A stretch of 64,000 nt of DNA from Malurus cyaneus samueli (taxonomy: Eukaryota > Chordata > Aves > Passeriformes > Maluridae). The position numbers and the translations under genes are program-made. Where the stretch lies: contig CM019214.1 of assembly GCA_009741485.1 (NCBI GenBank), forward strand, positions 8,867,662 through 8,931,661, given 5' to 3'. The notes below the pieces were generated by a model. That model was not told the origin of the DNA, ran no database searches, and saw only the letters and a list, made by a program, of their open reading frames with translations. Position 1 is the first letter of the stretch. Every line of letters begins with the position of its first letter. Positions 1 to 13,510 of this stretch are shown here, in pieces.

Positions 1-3000
1 TTGCTTTCCAAGGATAGCTTTGCCCTGCAGGTCAGAGCTGCTGCTAGCAGCTGTTTTATTTCTTATTAGTGTTTGAGGAGTTCCCTCCCTGCCTCCCAGG
101 TCTGCCTGCAATCCCTGCAATGCCACATCTATAAAATATCTGCACCTCCAGCCTAATGACACAAACTGGATTTCAAGGCTATTGAACTAACAGGGTATCT
201 TAGCAACAAATATTTATTTTAATAACAGTATTCCCAGCCATGTTAAACAAGCACCTACTTCAATAGCAAGAATGCCCTAGAACATTTTATTTTGTACCAC
301 AACCTACTTTCTGTTGGCTCATCTTCACTTTAAAGAGTTACTGAAGTCAATGCCACTGTCCCAGAGAGGCTGTCCTTAGTGTCTTCCCAACATTTTAGAG
401 CAATACCCAAAAAAAGCAGATCACTGCACTTCTGCTCAGCACCCACACAGCTTTGATGTGGGGGCTTTCCTCTCACTGTCTGCTAGAAATTTCTGGTTTT
501 TGCTTACGACCTGCTGGGAGAGGAGTTGTTGAACTGATTTCCTGCACTGTCTGTTCACTGCATATCCAAGGACTGCAATACTCCAACTGCATCCCCAGCA
601 ATGACAACCAGGCTGATTCCTGCTCCCATCACAGCCAATCCTTGACTGCCATCCTCTCCTTGAAGCTGTCAGGAAGCAACAAGTGACACCCCAGCAGACT
701 TCCCTGCTACCCCTCGTTCACACTGCTCACCCAACTTGCTGCAAGGTTTTACCATCCCTTTCCTCTGGCCCTTATTAGGATTCCGGGAAGGATTTTTCTT
801 TGAAAGAAATTTCCAATTTCCTCTTGAAAATTAGCTGTAGTGGAAACATTCACACATCAGAAATAATGGCTAACATAACCACCTAGCTTTACTGTTTTAT
901 TGTCATTGTACATTTTGCAATTACCTTTTCCTCTCCCCTGCTAGCTAAGCCAAGAGACTGACTGTGACATCAAACCATAATTTGTATGGTCACCGTTATA
1001 AATTTATGAAAGCAAGTAATAGTTTGTCTTATAGAATAAAATAACACAGCATGAAATTAGAGTAGGTTATCTTCATATTCCTTGGACAGCACACTGTTGC
1101 TCCCTGATGGGTTGAAAGCTCTTTCTTTTGATAAACTCACTTGTGTCTGCCTTTGTACTCTCCTAGTGAGATATTTTAGTGACAGAAACATTCAGAAACG
1201 TTTTTCTCAGCATCTCCCTGTAGAGGATAAACCCAGCCCTTCTTGCTCCCAGCACTCACTGGGGGTCAGTTTTGTTTCAGGAAGGGCATGCAGTGGTCAT
1301 CAGAAAGCACAGCCTCTCCCAGAGCACATTTACCTGGGGATTGTCGAGCAAGATGTTCTCCAGGCCTCTCTATTTCCCCCCACATTGCCTCCTGTTCATT
1401 TGTGTGTCAGCAGCAGTGAATCAAAGGGCATCTGAGCATTTCTGCTCCAGGGATTCAGCATGATCCAGCCTGGGCCAGTGAGCACTTGCCTGGCTCCTGG
1501 GGATGGTCCAGCAGAGGCCAGAGTGAGCTTGCCCAGCTCCCAGACTCCTCACTGAATTGCTTCTCTTCCAGAGACTTTAGTCCAAGTATTTTCTCTCTTG
1601 AGAACCCTCCTCCCCCGAGTTACAAATGAATGTTTGTGTACAGCTCAAGGAGAAACACCTTTCACAGTTCCATAAAAATAAACTATGTCAGCCTGAGGCT
1701 GAGTTAGTCAGAAAGCTCTGCTGAGGACAAAAGCTGCTCTAAAGCTGCCATCATGCAGTATTTAGCAATCCCACCTTTGCTAGGGGGTGGATCTACTATC
1801 CCACAAACTGTGCATGCACAGGGGAGCTGGTAATGACACCCAACGACCTGGAACAGCCACAGGACCTTAAAAATGTTATTGCAAGAATCACTGTTTACAC
1901 CTGGATAGCTGAGCACTACTTATGTTGAAAGAGGAATATTGCTCCCCTCTCTCATTCTTGCTTGGTAAGGGTCTAAATCCAGATCAAATATGTGATTCAA
2001 CCTGCTCTGCTCCCCTGAGTGAAAAGAGTGTTTTCGGTAGGATGCCAGATACTTCTGGTTTGAAAGCAAACAAGTTTTCCTCTGATTCTCTTAGCATAAC
2101 TTCATTAGTGACAAGGACTGAGAGTGAAAGTGACAGCCTCATCATTGGATTTGATTGCTTATTGTGTTAATTTGGTACGGAAGCACTTTGACGCTATTAA
2201 TCTATTGATTCATTTTTACTTGAGAACATAATTTGATTACTGTATTTTTTTGCATTTTTATTAGCTTTGTAAATAAATTAAGTACCACGCTTGCTTTCAA
2301 TTTCTGTTTGCTCCATTATTCACTTTGATAAATTCTCTCTGGTTAGGTCAGACCATTCCAAAGCCAAAACTGCCCAACATGGCAAAGGCAAATCTATCCA
2401 AGTGGCTCTCCTTCCACATTATCCATGTACAGAATACACAGCTGTACTCTGTGTCCAGCAGCACTACCCACTCCATTATTATAAAGCACAGCTGGCTACT
2501 CCAGATACACCACAGTTCTATTTTCTGAGGTGTGAGCCGCATTTTTTTGCAGCTGCCTTACCCTGCCTTTGCCAATGCCCTTCTAAGCCAGCACCAGCCC
2601 AAAAACAAAGTTTTTCTTGGTGGACCTCTTCTCCCCATTCATCCAGAGTAGCTGCTCATATGCATGCACATACAGCCTTATAAATTAGGGCAGCCTGAAT
2701 CCATAAAAGCAGGCAAGCTGTTGGTGTTTTGGGCTGTTTTTAGCACTGCTGCACAGCTGAAGCAGGAAAAATGGATGCAGGCTGGGCATTTAACTTGCTG
2801 CTCTCCAAACACAAAGCACTTTCCACCATTGCCAAGATGTTCATTTCCAGTCTCAGATTCTAAGAGTACATGACACCTGTTGCAAGGCAAAACCTCTTGG
2901 GATAAATCTGCTTTTCATGGGTCTCAAAAGAGGAGATGCTATGAAAGCTATAGCCTTCAGTGCTGCTTCATAAACTGGCCTAAATTTGAGTTTTGTTATT

Positions 3001-5993
3001 TACAGCTAAAGCAGCAATGCATTTCAAAGCACTGGTTGGATGGTAGCTAGGAAACTGAAGATGAGAGATCTGACCTTTAAAAGTGTGACCTCTTTGTCTA
3101 ATGAAAGCATAGCCATCTCTTCTTCCTCCCTCCTATGAAGGTTGACCTTCACCCTCCTGGCTTTGCAACATCATCAGCCAGAGAAGGAAAAATACTTCCC
3201 TTTAGAGACTATCAGTGTTTTTTGATCATAGGCACTGACAGTGAGTCACCAATTAGATAACCAGTTAAGTATAAAGCTGGTAATTAGCTGGGGAAATGAT
3301 GGAAAAAGATCCCATCAAATATTTGTGGCTAAGCACACACAGGTCCTGCTCAGCCAGGCTTAAATGCCCTTTGTGTTCCAGAAAACATTTGAGTGTCCCC
3401 TGTTTGTTCACAGGGAAGTGTGGAGAGGGGCTGTTCACCACTGCTTGTGCAGACACATCCATGCTGCAGGAATTGGGACCAACGTGGTTTAACCCTCCCT
3501 GTGTGGTCACAGGGGTGTTTGGGAGACAGTGAGGAAGCACAGGGAGATCAGGGAACAAAGCAGCCAACACTTTCAGTGCAGGCCCACATGATGGATTCCT
3601 GGGGATGGTGAGGAAGAGGAGGAACTCTTGAGAAGTGGTGAAGTCCTTGACCAAGCTCTTTGTGGTCCATCCCAGCAGCACAGAATGAGGTGTCTGAGAG
3701 GACCTGCAGAAGGGTGCAGCTAAACACAAACTCTGTGTGCGCTGCACTGCTCTAGCTTTGACCTTAAAGATCACTGGGATGGATTTGTTTGGTTGGAGAG
3801 GGACACACTGATAACTATTTAGTACATGGTTCAAAATCTGACTCCTGTCTTGATGAAATGGACAGCTACCAGCCCTGCTGTCCAGAGATAAGTGTGGGAA
3901 GAGAATTGGGTATCTTGGCAAGATTTCTGCTGGAGCTGAATTCAAACTGCATAATAATACATCACTCACAACTCTTCAACCCTTGTGACCCTTTTTGCTA
4001 TCTTGAATCAAAGTCCTCTGTCTTCTGGAGTTCACTTCTTATTTTAACTGAGACATTTTTCCTGAAGAGCAACTCTCTAATTTAGGGGCAGACAATAAAT
4101 TAATAAAAGGATAGGTATAAATCATCACTCGTGACTTGGAATAGCTCTGCAATTATTCGGGTCTGTAAGGCTTAGCTAATGTTTCTAATGTAATATTCTG
4201 CTAAGAGATTTAATTTGCCCCATACGAGTCATTAAGTAACCTAAGCATGGATGTAGAACTGACAAATATCTATTAAACCAGTATGTCCAGGTACAATGCA
4301 GGGCTTTTGTCCATCACTAGGTACTGTGGCAACACTGAGCAGATGATTTTGGATAGATAGCCTCAGCTGTAAACTCGATTTAATTACATGTTTATTATTC
4401 TCTTGTATCTGTCTTCCATTGAGCCATGTGCATCAGGAGCTCTCTCACATGAGACTTCTGAGTACAAACAACTAAATTACATTAAGGGCTTTCTTAGTCA
4501 TCTGCCTTTTATGTTCCTATCTGGACATAATTCCACATCACAGACTGGGCCTTTTTCTATGGATTTGAAGGGCTCATTGTCACTCTGGGACCTTATGACT
4601 GAGGTATAAAATACCACTGAGGTCACAAAAACCACAAAGGTTATAGCAACAATTACCACACATCCAGTTATTTTAATTGAATTGTCCACGACGGTCCCAA
4701 CACACCTCATGTGCTGTTGTGTGTGTGTTAGAAATGAAATTGCACTTTCCAGAAGGTAACAGCAATCAGCAGTACCATGGGTGGTGGTTACTTCAGGCAG
4801 CATTGCCTCCCAGGTAAGCCCTCAGTTTTCTTCTCAGCAGTTGTCATGGTGGACTTGAATGCGATATTCTTCTTTACTATAAAACTGGGTAAAACTGGAT
4901 CAGTCCAAAGTAACTTGTCATAAAAAAAAGCTCTTTCAATCAAAATCTAGGAAAGCACCTACTGGCTAAAGAGCAAAATGTAAGTAGAACAGAAAAGCAA
5001 AAGCTAAGAGGAGAGAGTATTCAGTCAAGACCTGACACTCTCTGTGCCTGATCTGTGCTTTTCTTCACCACCTTTCTCTGGATAGGAAAAATTGATGCAC
5101 TTCTTGCTGCACCACCTGCATGTTACCCAGGGAGATTAAACTCCTCAATAAAAAAAATGAAATGCAAGGCTGTAGGCTTTCAGAACTAAGCCTCATTTTT
5201 TTTAAATTCAAACTCCGTACATCTTCAGGCAAAATAATAGCATGCAGCATTTAATCTACTGACTTCTTATTCCCGTGTTTTGAATTAATATTAACCATCA
5301 ACGATTCTAGTGGAAGAAAAGAGAGAACAGCAGTGTTGCAAAACACACTGCTGGATGGGTACAGGTTTTTGTAGAGACTATCAGCATTTCCTTTTCTTGC
5401 TTTATTGTGCCTAACTAGAGGAAACTCCCAAAAATTCAGATAAGCCTGGCACCACACAGCCCTAAACTTCCCTTGTCATCCACCTCCCAGACTTAATTTC
5501 TTTCTGCCCTCCTTCTGCTGCACTTTGGAATAAAACAAGGCTTTAATAAGTGTTGATTACAAAATGCCCTGATCCCATCCTGCTTAGATTGCATGAATGG
5601 CCTATTGCTAGACTGTTCCAAACCTGACCCTCATTCTGCATCCAAATTCAATGATACAGCCATTCATCAGCTTGATTTTGGCAGTGTTATACATGCCCTC
5701 TGAAACATTATTTTTGGCAAGCTCTCAAAGCACGAGTGACTTTCAGCATACAAATCTCATTTGCTGCATCGTCTCCTTCATGATCCTTGATCAGCAGGAG
5801 CTCAGGACCTCGGCTGACGAGCACAAACCCAAAAATAGTGTGTTTGTCAGTGCAAGTCTGAGTAACCATTAATATGTAACCTCAGAGACAACACTGGTAC
5901 ATTCATCTGTGCTGCTGGTTGTTGGTGTGTGCTCTGTGCCTGCTCTTCTCAGCCTGTGTTCATGTGAGCTGGTCAGCAGGAGGAAGGTGCCCT
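1..5993. other. Intergenic DNA upstream of TSPAN7, distal part
   Basis: No coding exon is recognised. The longest open frame (3265-3969, minus) opens at GTG and resembles no family I know. AT-rich blocks around 2150-2290 and 4085-4260 contain TAAT-type motifs, the second with a few CpGs in AT-rich context, as in some conserved non-coding elements. In mammals OTC lies upstream of TSPAN7; I looked for sequence like its last exons and found none. Confidence 0.6.
4085..4260. promoter_or_regulatory. Candidate conserved non-coding element (AT-rich with retained CpGs)
   Basis: The block is AT-rich with repeated TAAT/ATTA cores, yet it keeps CpGs (in actcgtg, attcggg and tacgagt). Because methylated CpGs decay quickly in neutral vertebrate DNA, such retention can mark selection. 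This is inference from composition alone, and no alignment was possible. Confidence 0.15.
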
Positions 5994-6089
5994 AAAAGCA
6001 CTTACATCTGGTCTCTAAATTCAGCAAAAGCACGTACATCTGGTCTCTAAATTCAGCAAAAGCACTTACATCTGGTCTCTAAATTCAGC
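5994..6089. repeat. 32-bp tandem repeat, three copies
   Basis: Three consecutive 32-bp copies start at 5994, 6026 and 6058. Each begins AAAAGCAC and ends AAATTCAGC. The middle copy differs from the others by one base (CGTAC for CTTAC). Near-identity implies recent expansion. The unit length is not a multiple of three and the array is not in a recognised gene. Confidence 0.95.
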
Positions 6090-9000
6090 AAATTTTACAG
6101 TAAGGTGATTTGTCCCACCAAGGACTGCCTGGAGATGGTAACTGCAAAGAGCAGGTCCCTGAAGAGGGGCCTTTTTATTGGCTGGAGAAGCAGTAGTAAT
6201 GACTAAAATAGGAAAATTTTAGAAGAATTTCTATTCTTTTTGATGGTCTGGAGTCGAATGGGAGTTATCCCTGTGCTACCAGTGGGGAAATGGCAGCACA
6301 GAACAGGCCTGGGGCTCTCCCTGGCACTCAGATTTTCTTCATGGAGGACCAGTTTTCAGGAATTTTCTAAGATTCCTGGATCTCTTTAAGTTTTCAAAGC
6401 CTCCAGCAAAATGTACAAGGTGCTGTGATCCTTGTGTGCAAGGTGTGAGTGTCCCTGCAGCAGCTCTCAGGGAAAGCAGTAGGAAATATTTGATTGCTGC
6501 AGTGCCTTATGTAACCCAGCAATGCCCCCGTGCAGAGGCACCTGATCCCCCTGAAACTGAGGAAACGCTGTAGGGATCTGCTCAGGAACCCACAAGTGAC
6601 ACCACAGCACCCCAAACACCCCCTCTCAGAGATTCCTAAAGGGAAAAAACTGGAGGAGCTGCCAGGATGATGCTGGCACTGTCCTTTACCCCCTGAGAGG
6701 GAAAGCTCAGGACAAGAGGTGATTCAGCAGAAGATGCAGAGCAGGAGGGATTTGCTTGGCAGGAACCCCAGTGCAGATCTGCTGTCCCTGCTGCACAGCA
6801 CCCTCGTACTAAAAATGAGTAAATCCCAATCCTTCACCTCTCAGGGAAGGGAAATATTAAACATGGAACCCCCCAGCATGGTTTGCTGTTAGAAAATCTC
6901 CTAATCTAGCAAGTAGGAGTCAGCCTGCATAGAAATAGCCCTCAGATTTGTTCTTTCAGCCAGGCTGACCAGGGTCCCTCTGTTCCTCTAAGGACTGAGC
7001 CCAGCTCTTGCCAGAGCAGGTCTTTGTGCCCTTTTAATGAAAGGAAAAATGAGCACTCAAACTGCAAGCGGGATTCTTCATGTGCATATTTCATGCCAGT
7101 AAATAACTGTAGTAAAATCTGTGTTCTAAGCCAGTAAAACCCATTTTGTGATGATGAGGGATCAGCTTCAGTGAAATGTATCCAGAAATTAAACAAGTAA
7201 AACAGAGCAAACAGCTCTGTCCTATCAAGGTAATTTATATCCTGTTAACCACAAGGAAAAAAAAAAAAAGCAACCCAACATGCACAAGAGACATCTGGAA
7301 GTGAAAATTAACTAAAACCAGACTAACGACATAAACAAGAGAGAAATACAGCCTCCAGATCTGTGTAGCTGAGCCTGATGTATATCACAAACTAGATTGC
7401 TTGGGGTTTTTGTTTTTGAAAGAACACAACAAATCAGGGAGGAAATTTTCCATTTAAAGCCATAACTTCTCGATTCAGAAATTTGTGAGGGCATAAAAGA
7501 CACAAGCGCAGAGGAAAAAAAGTCATCTGCCAAGAGCTCTACATGCATGTTGGTACCAGAACTAATTGAATAACAATAACCATTATTTGAGAACCAATTT
7601 GGTTGCCAAAATTCACAAATAATATTATTTACAATCTGGTGTATGACCACCTCCAGATTTAACTGAATTTTAAAAAATGCATGCTAACATATACATGCAT
7701 AAATTTGGGAAAAAATAGCTTTAATTTAGATTTTAATTTTTTAAAATGCCAGTTTAGCAAGCACATTCTCTCCCTGTTGCAATATTGTCTTACACTAAGG
7801 GCATTTGCTCCTGGCTGTGAAAGAATTTGTGTGTCTAGTGCATTTCTCTAAATGTGTGAGAAGGCTGTACATGCTTCTAGCTGAAGAAAATCTGGGCACG
7901 TTTTTTTACCTCATCACTGACCTTGGCTATTCTCCTGTCTATCTAGCTATGAAATCTTCATCCAAACTGCAGTGGGATCTGCCATCTGTTTGATTCCCCT
8001 GCAGATCTGGGCAGAGCAGTTTTATGATCTGCTTCCATGCCTATAATAGAATTTTTATAAAGGCAGCAAATGCTACTGCTTAAAAAATTGGGGGGATGGG
8101 GGGGGTGCCGACTTCTTTTTTATTTTCAGTATTGGAAAAAATATCATTATGGAGCTTTTATTTGCTCATATTACCCCCAAAACCCCACCAAAACAAACAT
8201 TTGCTAAAATAATGGCAAGCTAAGCAAAGCAAAAAGGATCAGGTTTTGAATTATATACCATTAGAGCTTAAACAACACTGCCTGCCAAATTCAGAGTCCA
8301 GAACATTTTCAAGCATATAAGTAATACCAGGCTGGTTTTGCAGTGCTGACAGACTAAAATGCTCTCCTGCTTTACTTAGAAGTTGACCCAGTTTGACAGG
8401 AAAATCTTCTGGAGAAAACGAGTGTAGAACTTTGTATTTTATTTGATACCACTTTTCCGACTACAGTGAAGCTCTGAAGGTCAGTAATGTTATCCAGGCA
8501 CTAAATATCCAATCCTGCATCAAAACACATCCCAGAAACGTGTACCTGGTTCTTTCATTCCTGTGTTGCAATGGTGAAATCTTTCCCTATGGTACCACTT
8601 CCATGGTGCACCCAGCCCATGTCTTTATTGTCCTGCTCCTGCACAGAAATAATACCATCAGGGTATTATTAGTAATTATTATTAAGGTATTATTAGAAAT
8701 TCCTAAGTGTGATTGAGGCCTTTGCTGTGCTTCTGAAGTCACCAGAACTCAGTGAAAGTTTGTTTTTGTCTGACTCGTGCAGTCCTTGTAGCTCCTTTAG
8801 TGGAACTGGCACACGACAGCCTCCCTAAAGAGAATCTGCGGGGTAAAGGATCCTGTGCAGGTCTGGAGCTGGGCTGGGGCTTGGAGAGGACTGTGAAATG
8901 CAAGGTGGAAGGAAAACACTGGAATGGGAAACAAGGAGAGTCAGAGAGACTTCATTTTCTAAAGCCTGTGCGTTCTCAGGCACCAAGGTGACAAATTAGA

Positions 9001-9411
9001 GACTTGCTGAGTTCTTCTTCCCCACAGGGGACATTCTGCACAAGTGTCACTGGGATGCCTGCAATGACACTTAGGGATTGAAGGCACATTTGGATTCTCC
9101 ATCCATGAGGCCAGCATGACAGCAAGAAGACAACAGGATGTTCTGGTTCTGAACTGTGATTTCTGGATCAGAAACTCCAGGAAGAGCTGGATAATGCAGG
9201 AGGCTCTTCAGAAATTGCCTCCACAGCATGTTGTAGTGGTGATGCTTATGCACCCTCTTTTTTATGTTTTCTTTTCCTTATTTGAAGCTGAGTATTGATA
9301 CAAGAGACATCATTAAAAACATTTCAAACTAGTCAATAAAGCATTTATCTCAGTTCCAAATACAGGTATATTCCTGGGGTAGTTCAGGAAAAGAAGAAAT
9401 GTCAACAGAAA
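6090..9411. other. Intergenic DNA, no gene recognised
   Basis: Ordinary AT-leaning intergenic sequence. It has a 13-base A run near 7257-7269, a G-rich knot near 8090-8106 (two G runs split by AT), and a small hairpin at 8648-8670 followed by a 24-bp partial duplication of GGTATTATTAG. No exon, transposon or RNA gene was recognised. Confidence 0.55.
8648..8696. repeat. Small inverted repeat with a 24-bp partial duplication
   Basis: AATAATACC (8648-8656) and its reverse complement GGTATTATT (8662-8670) flank a 5-base loop. The GGTATTATTAG word recurs 24 bases later at 8686-8696. Probably slippage in AT-rich DNA. Confidence 0.7.
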
Positions 9412-9557
9412 ATGAAGGGAGGAGGGGAGGGAGGGGAGGGGAGGGGAGGGAGGGGAGGGAGGGAGGGAGGGAGGGAGGGAGGGGGAGGGGGAGGGAGGGA
9501 GGCGAGGCGAGGCGAGGCGAGGCGAGGCGAGGCAGGCGAGGAGAGGAGAGGAGAGGG
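9412..9557. repeat. Purine-only tract built from GGGA, GGCGA and GGAGA units
   Basis: Nearly 150 bases are purine on the + strand except for C in the central block. The first part (to 9500) is GGGA/GGGGA repeats, 9501-9540 is mainly GGCGA with six perfect copies at 9501-9530, and the last part is GGAGA. Many runs of three or more G could form G-quadruplexes or triplex DNA. Arg/Gly-rich and Pro/Ser-rich ORFs across it on both strands are translation artefacts. Confidence 0.95.
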
Positions 9558-12500
9558 ACCTGTGTGTTACCCATCAGTGCCCTTAAGGAGGACAGGGGGA
9601 GCACAAAGCAAGATGTCCTGGTGCTTCCCCTGCTCTCCTCCCTCGCCCTTCTGCTCTGGGCTCCCTCTGCCTTGGGCTCGTCCTTTTGCTCCGGCTGCTC
9701 GAGCATATGGAGCTTTGTTCCCAGTGCCAGGGAAGCTTTATGAAGGAGCTGTGTGTCTCCTGCATTCCTTGAGCTGTGTCCATCTCGGGTGGGTGGCCAG
9801 CACGGGGCACAGCACGGCCACAGGCATGGTCCAGGGTGGCTGCAGGGCATGAGGAGAGTGCCCAGCCCAAAAGCACCTCCGGAGAGTGTCATCCTCACCA
9901 AGGCTTCTCAACCAATGCTTGGTTCAAGGTGTGACACCTGCACCCTCACCCTAAGCTGGTCCCGAGCCCGGGCAGTCCAGACCCCAGGGAGGGCAGCAGG
10001 GTGTGCCAGGGGTCAGACAGGCAGTGCTGGACAGGCTGACACAAACTGAGAGCACAAATGTTTGCTGTGCTACCCTCAGAGGAACAGAGCTCCTCACCAA
10101 TGGCTTAGGAAATTGCGGTGTGGCTGTGGGGAAACAAGGCTGCTCACCCGAGAGGGACAGGAACTGAGTGCCTCCAGGGAACAGATTGCTCCTCCAGAAG
10201 GAAGGGACGTGGGCACAAAGCAAGAAAATCCTCATTAGGGAAGAGGAGCTGCTCTCCCACCTCCCAGCTCACCCAAGAAACAAGCAGGGTCTGAGTGAGC
10301 AGCTCATATCTTCTCCACTCCCTGGCATCATAGGGAAGGAGTCTGCTCCACAATGAACAGCTGGGCCTCTAATCTCTAATCGCTGATCTTTTGTGTGCTC
10401 ATGTAACACACACCTGTATGAAACATGCAACAGGCTGTCCTTAAAAATTGGTAACTCTGCCTATATTGGCACAAAATGTACTTGTTTTTTTGGGGGGGTT
10501 AGGATTTGTTGCTGTACACTTTAACTGTAATGAATTGCTTTTTAAATACTGTTGCTTTATACAACATAATTCTATTTTCTAACAGATGCTGCCTATTAAT
10601 TTATTATCATTTTCTCTCTTTCCATCACTAGCATGTTGCTGTAAGATACATGGCAGCTTTAAAAATCAATCATCTTGTGTCTTGAAGACAGGAAGAGGAG
10701 TCACTGTTTGGAGGAGGAGAAGGAAACCTAGACACCATTGGCTTAACATCCATGTAGTGTGCCTCAAATTCCTTTCCTTGTGTACATGGTGTCATTGAGC
10801 ATGGCTCTTTATGAAAGAGCTCTTGGTGCTCCCATGGCCTCTGTGGTGCTTTTCCCGTTGCCCCTTGGATTATCATATTCCACACCTTGCCCTCGCTCAG
10901 CAGCATCCACGTTGTCCACAGTTCATCAGTTGTCTCACCTGAGCCTTCCCCATCCCTCTGTCCATGAGCTGAGGACATCCAGAATTCCCTTTCTGCTGAA
11001 ACAGCTGCACAAGACTTAGGTTATGGTTTCTTTTCCTCTGGAACGAGACCTGAGATGCAAACAAGGAGAAGCAAGCCTTGGGAAAATTGAAGCTTTTTCT
11101 AACCTGTTTCTAAACTAACTTTTTGGAGTGGTCTCTGCTGAAAGGATGTGAACACTCTTGCTGCAGGGCTCTTAGGGCTGACACAAATAATCCAGGGTCT
11201 GCAGCTGGGGCAACAGAGTAGGAGCACCCCAGGGAAGAGGTGGGTGAGGGTTTTCCCCCGTGCACCTACCTGTGATTGCTGTCAGAGACGAGGAACAGGG
11301 CCTGGCAGGTCCTTGCAGGTGGCCAGGCTGACCAGTGTCCTACCCAGCCCAGAAAACACCACACAGTGTGCAGACAGACACTGCCATGTCAGCCAGGAGC
11401 GTGCATCTGTCACTTTGAGGGGATTGCTGCACAACAGAGGAGCTGGAATTGGCTCTCCTGCTCCTGTTTCTGATGCACTCACAGAGCAGCGGTGACAGTG
11501 GGTACCTTCTGCCAGTGCTGGAGACCAGGCTGAGATCCCCAATTGTGCCTGCATTTTTCAGGAGAAATCCAGTGGAAACAAATCATGGCACAGGTGAGAA
11601 AGGGAAAGGAGGAAAATGCAAACAGTATTGAAGGCTTTGGTGCTCACAGTTCTAGATGCAGCCCAACCATGCTGCTTGAGAGTAGCTAAAGAACAGAAAA
11701 CAGTGGAGGAGGGGACCTCAGAGATGCTTCTTGGCCCCTCACACTGATCTTTCCAGAAGAAGAAATTATCTAATTCCTCCCAAGGTTATTGCAAATTACA
11801 TATTGACCTTAAGAAAATGTCCATGTATTCCAGAGACACCCAGAGAGAATCTGGTGTTCTTATTCATAACTACAAAGAAAAGAAGAAAACAAAGACAATA
11901 CAGTGTGACAAACCAATCTGAGTGACTTGGCAAATGTGCAGGGTTAATTGTCACTTTATTGCTAAAGATGAAGATAATAAAATTGTATGGCTCCATTTTT
12001 CTTGCCGTGTGTCAAAACTCCTATCATTTGGAGATGTAATAATGCTTCTCCTGAAATAATATAGACATGCTCTTTGTGTATTTATATGGCCTTTGTGTAT
12101 TTTCTGCTTTCTGACCTCTTATCTTTTCCAAGCCCTCTGCCTTTCCTCTGTAAATGCTTGTGATCTTAATTTGTCCTGTTGTGGTGGTTATGCTTAGTCA
12201 CAAATGTATTTCTGCTCCATTCCCTTCAAGAGGACACTTGACAAAGCTTTGGAGCAATCAGGAAAGTCCTCACAGGCCTTGAGAAGCACCTGCCTGCAAA
12301 AAAGCCATCAACTCCCCTTTTAAACCAAGGCATTTTCTGAGAAATAGGGAAAGTTATGAAAAGCTTATTTATATCAATGTTACTGATAAAAGCCAGCTAT
12401 TACATGCCTGCTCTGAAGGCAAACAGGACAAAATGTCTTTGTGGCCTGATATAAAAGCATACTTTTATAAGCTAAGCATAATTCATGAAGCATGATGTGC

Positions 12501-13437
12501 TTCCTATAGACTTTTTAGAGCATACTAAAAACTTCCTTTAAAAGTTTAAGAAGGTTTCCTAGCCTTGCTGTTTCTTCCTCTGCAAACATGAATTTCTTGT
12601 CCCCAGGGTGAGGTGGCACCATGATCTCAGTATTGCAGAGCCACCCCCCAGCCCTTTATGCTGAATATAAATTTCATCCTACCCCATACCTGTTGCCAAA
12701 CTACTGAGGCTGATCTCTGTATTTGCTCCCTTACTCCTGTGCTGCAGGAGACTGGACCTTTATTTCCAAGTTGTTGTAAATTGAAATACCTTGTTTGACT
12801 TTGTCAACACTACAATCACCTCCTTACAGGATCTTTTCTGGCAAAAATCATTCTCTCTTTTTGCAACTCCATGTGGTGATGTTATCTCTTCCTTAGGCAG
12901 CTGAAGAGCCTGAGACATATTCAGAAGACACATTTTGGGGTCTGGGCCCGGCAGCTTGGCCCCACTGATGCATCTGCCAAAAGCATTCAGCCTCCAGCCA
13001 TGGGACAAACTGGGGGAGAGCTCTGCTTTCCTGGAGCTGGATTTTGATGCAGAGGTGTCAGTGGGACCTGCACAGAGCTGCCTGAATTCACCTGGGACGT
13101 GTGAGGGCACCAAAATTATCAGACACTTTTTTTTTCCTTTCTGCTTCCTGCACTTTGCCACAAAGCTTGTCATTGCTCTGAGGACAGCCACTGGCAGAAC
13201 ACATGGAGACAGGGGGAATGGGAAAAGGACAAAAAACCCTCAAACCTCTGCTCTCCAGGGAGGATGAAGTGAGTGTGGATTCCAAGCCTGAATGCCCAAT
13301 AAAGAACAGCAGAGGCTGCAACCTTTACATTCAACAGCACCACAGAAAATCTGGGAAAGGCCAGAAGGGGCATGAGGAAAACAAAGCACCACATTTCTCA
13401 CCTTCTATAATTGCAGAAAAGTGCGAAACCTTTACAT
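9558..13437. other. Intergenic DNA, no gene recognised
   Basis: The first kilobase is moderately GC-rich, then the region returns to an AT-rich background. Open frames here reach about 145 codons, but none shows a recognisable domain and several overlap on both strands. No interspersed repeat was recognised. Confidence 0.5.
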
Positions 13438-13471
13438 TTTTCCACCACTTTCCCCAGAAAGTGGTGGAAAA
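13438..13471. repeat. Perfect 14-bp inverted repeat with a 6-base loop
   Basis: The left arm 13438-13451 (TTTTCCACCACTTT) is the exact reverse complement of the right arm 13458-13471, with loop CCCCAG. A single strand would fold into a stable hairpin. Its right arm touches the 11-bp tandem repeat. Confidence 0.95.
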
Positions 13472-13510
13472 CCAAGGTTTAACCAAGGTTTAACCAAGGT
13501 TTAACCAAGG
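13470..13510. repeat. 11-bp tandem repeat (AACCAAGGTTT), 3.7 copies
   Basis: Three perfect copies start at 13470, 13481 and 13492, followed by a partial fourth (13503-13510). It overlaps the end of the adjacent hairpin by two bases, suggesting the hairpin may have provoked slippage. Confidence 0.95.

Noticed and set aside
1080..1100. Possible RE1/NRSF silencer site (GGACAGCAC right half)
   Set aside because: The left half-site matches poorly, so a full RE1 element is not supported.
3265..3969. Longest open frame in the window (234 codons, minus strand)
   Set aside because: It opens at GTG, its first internal ATG lies late in the frame, no domain is recognisable, and overlapping frames are open on the other strand. 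Probably chance.
9350..9901. Overlapping ORFs rich in Arg/Gly or Pro/Ser/Leu on both strands
   Set aside because: They are translations of the purine repeat.
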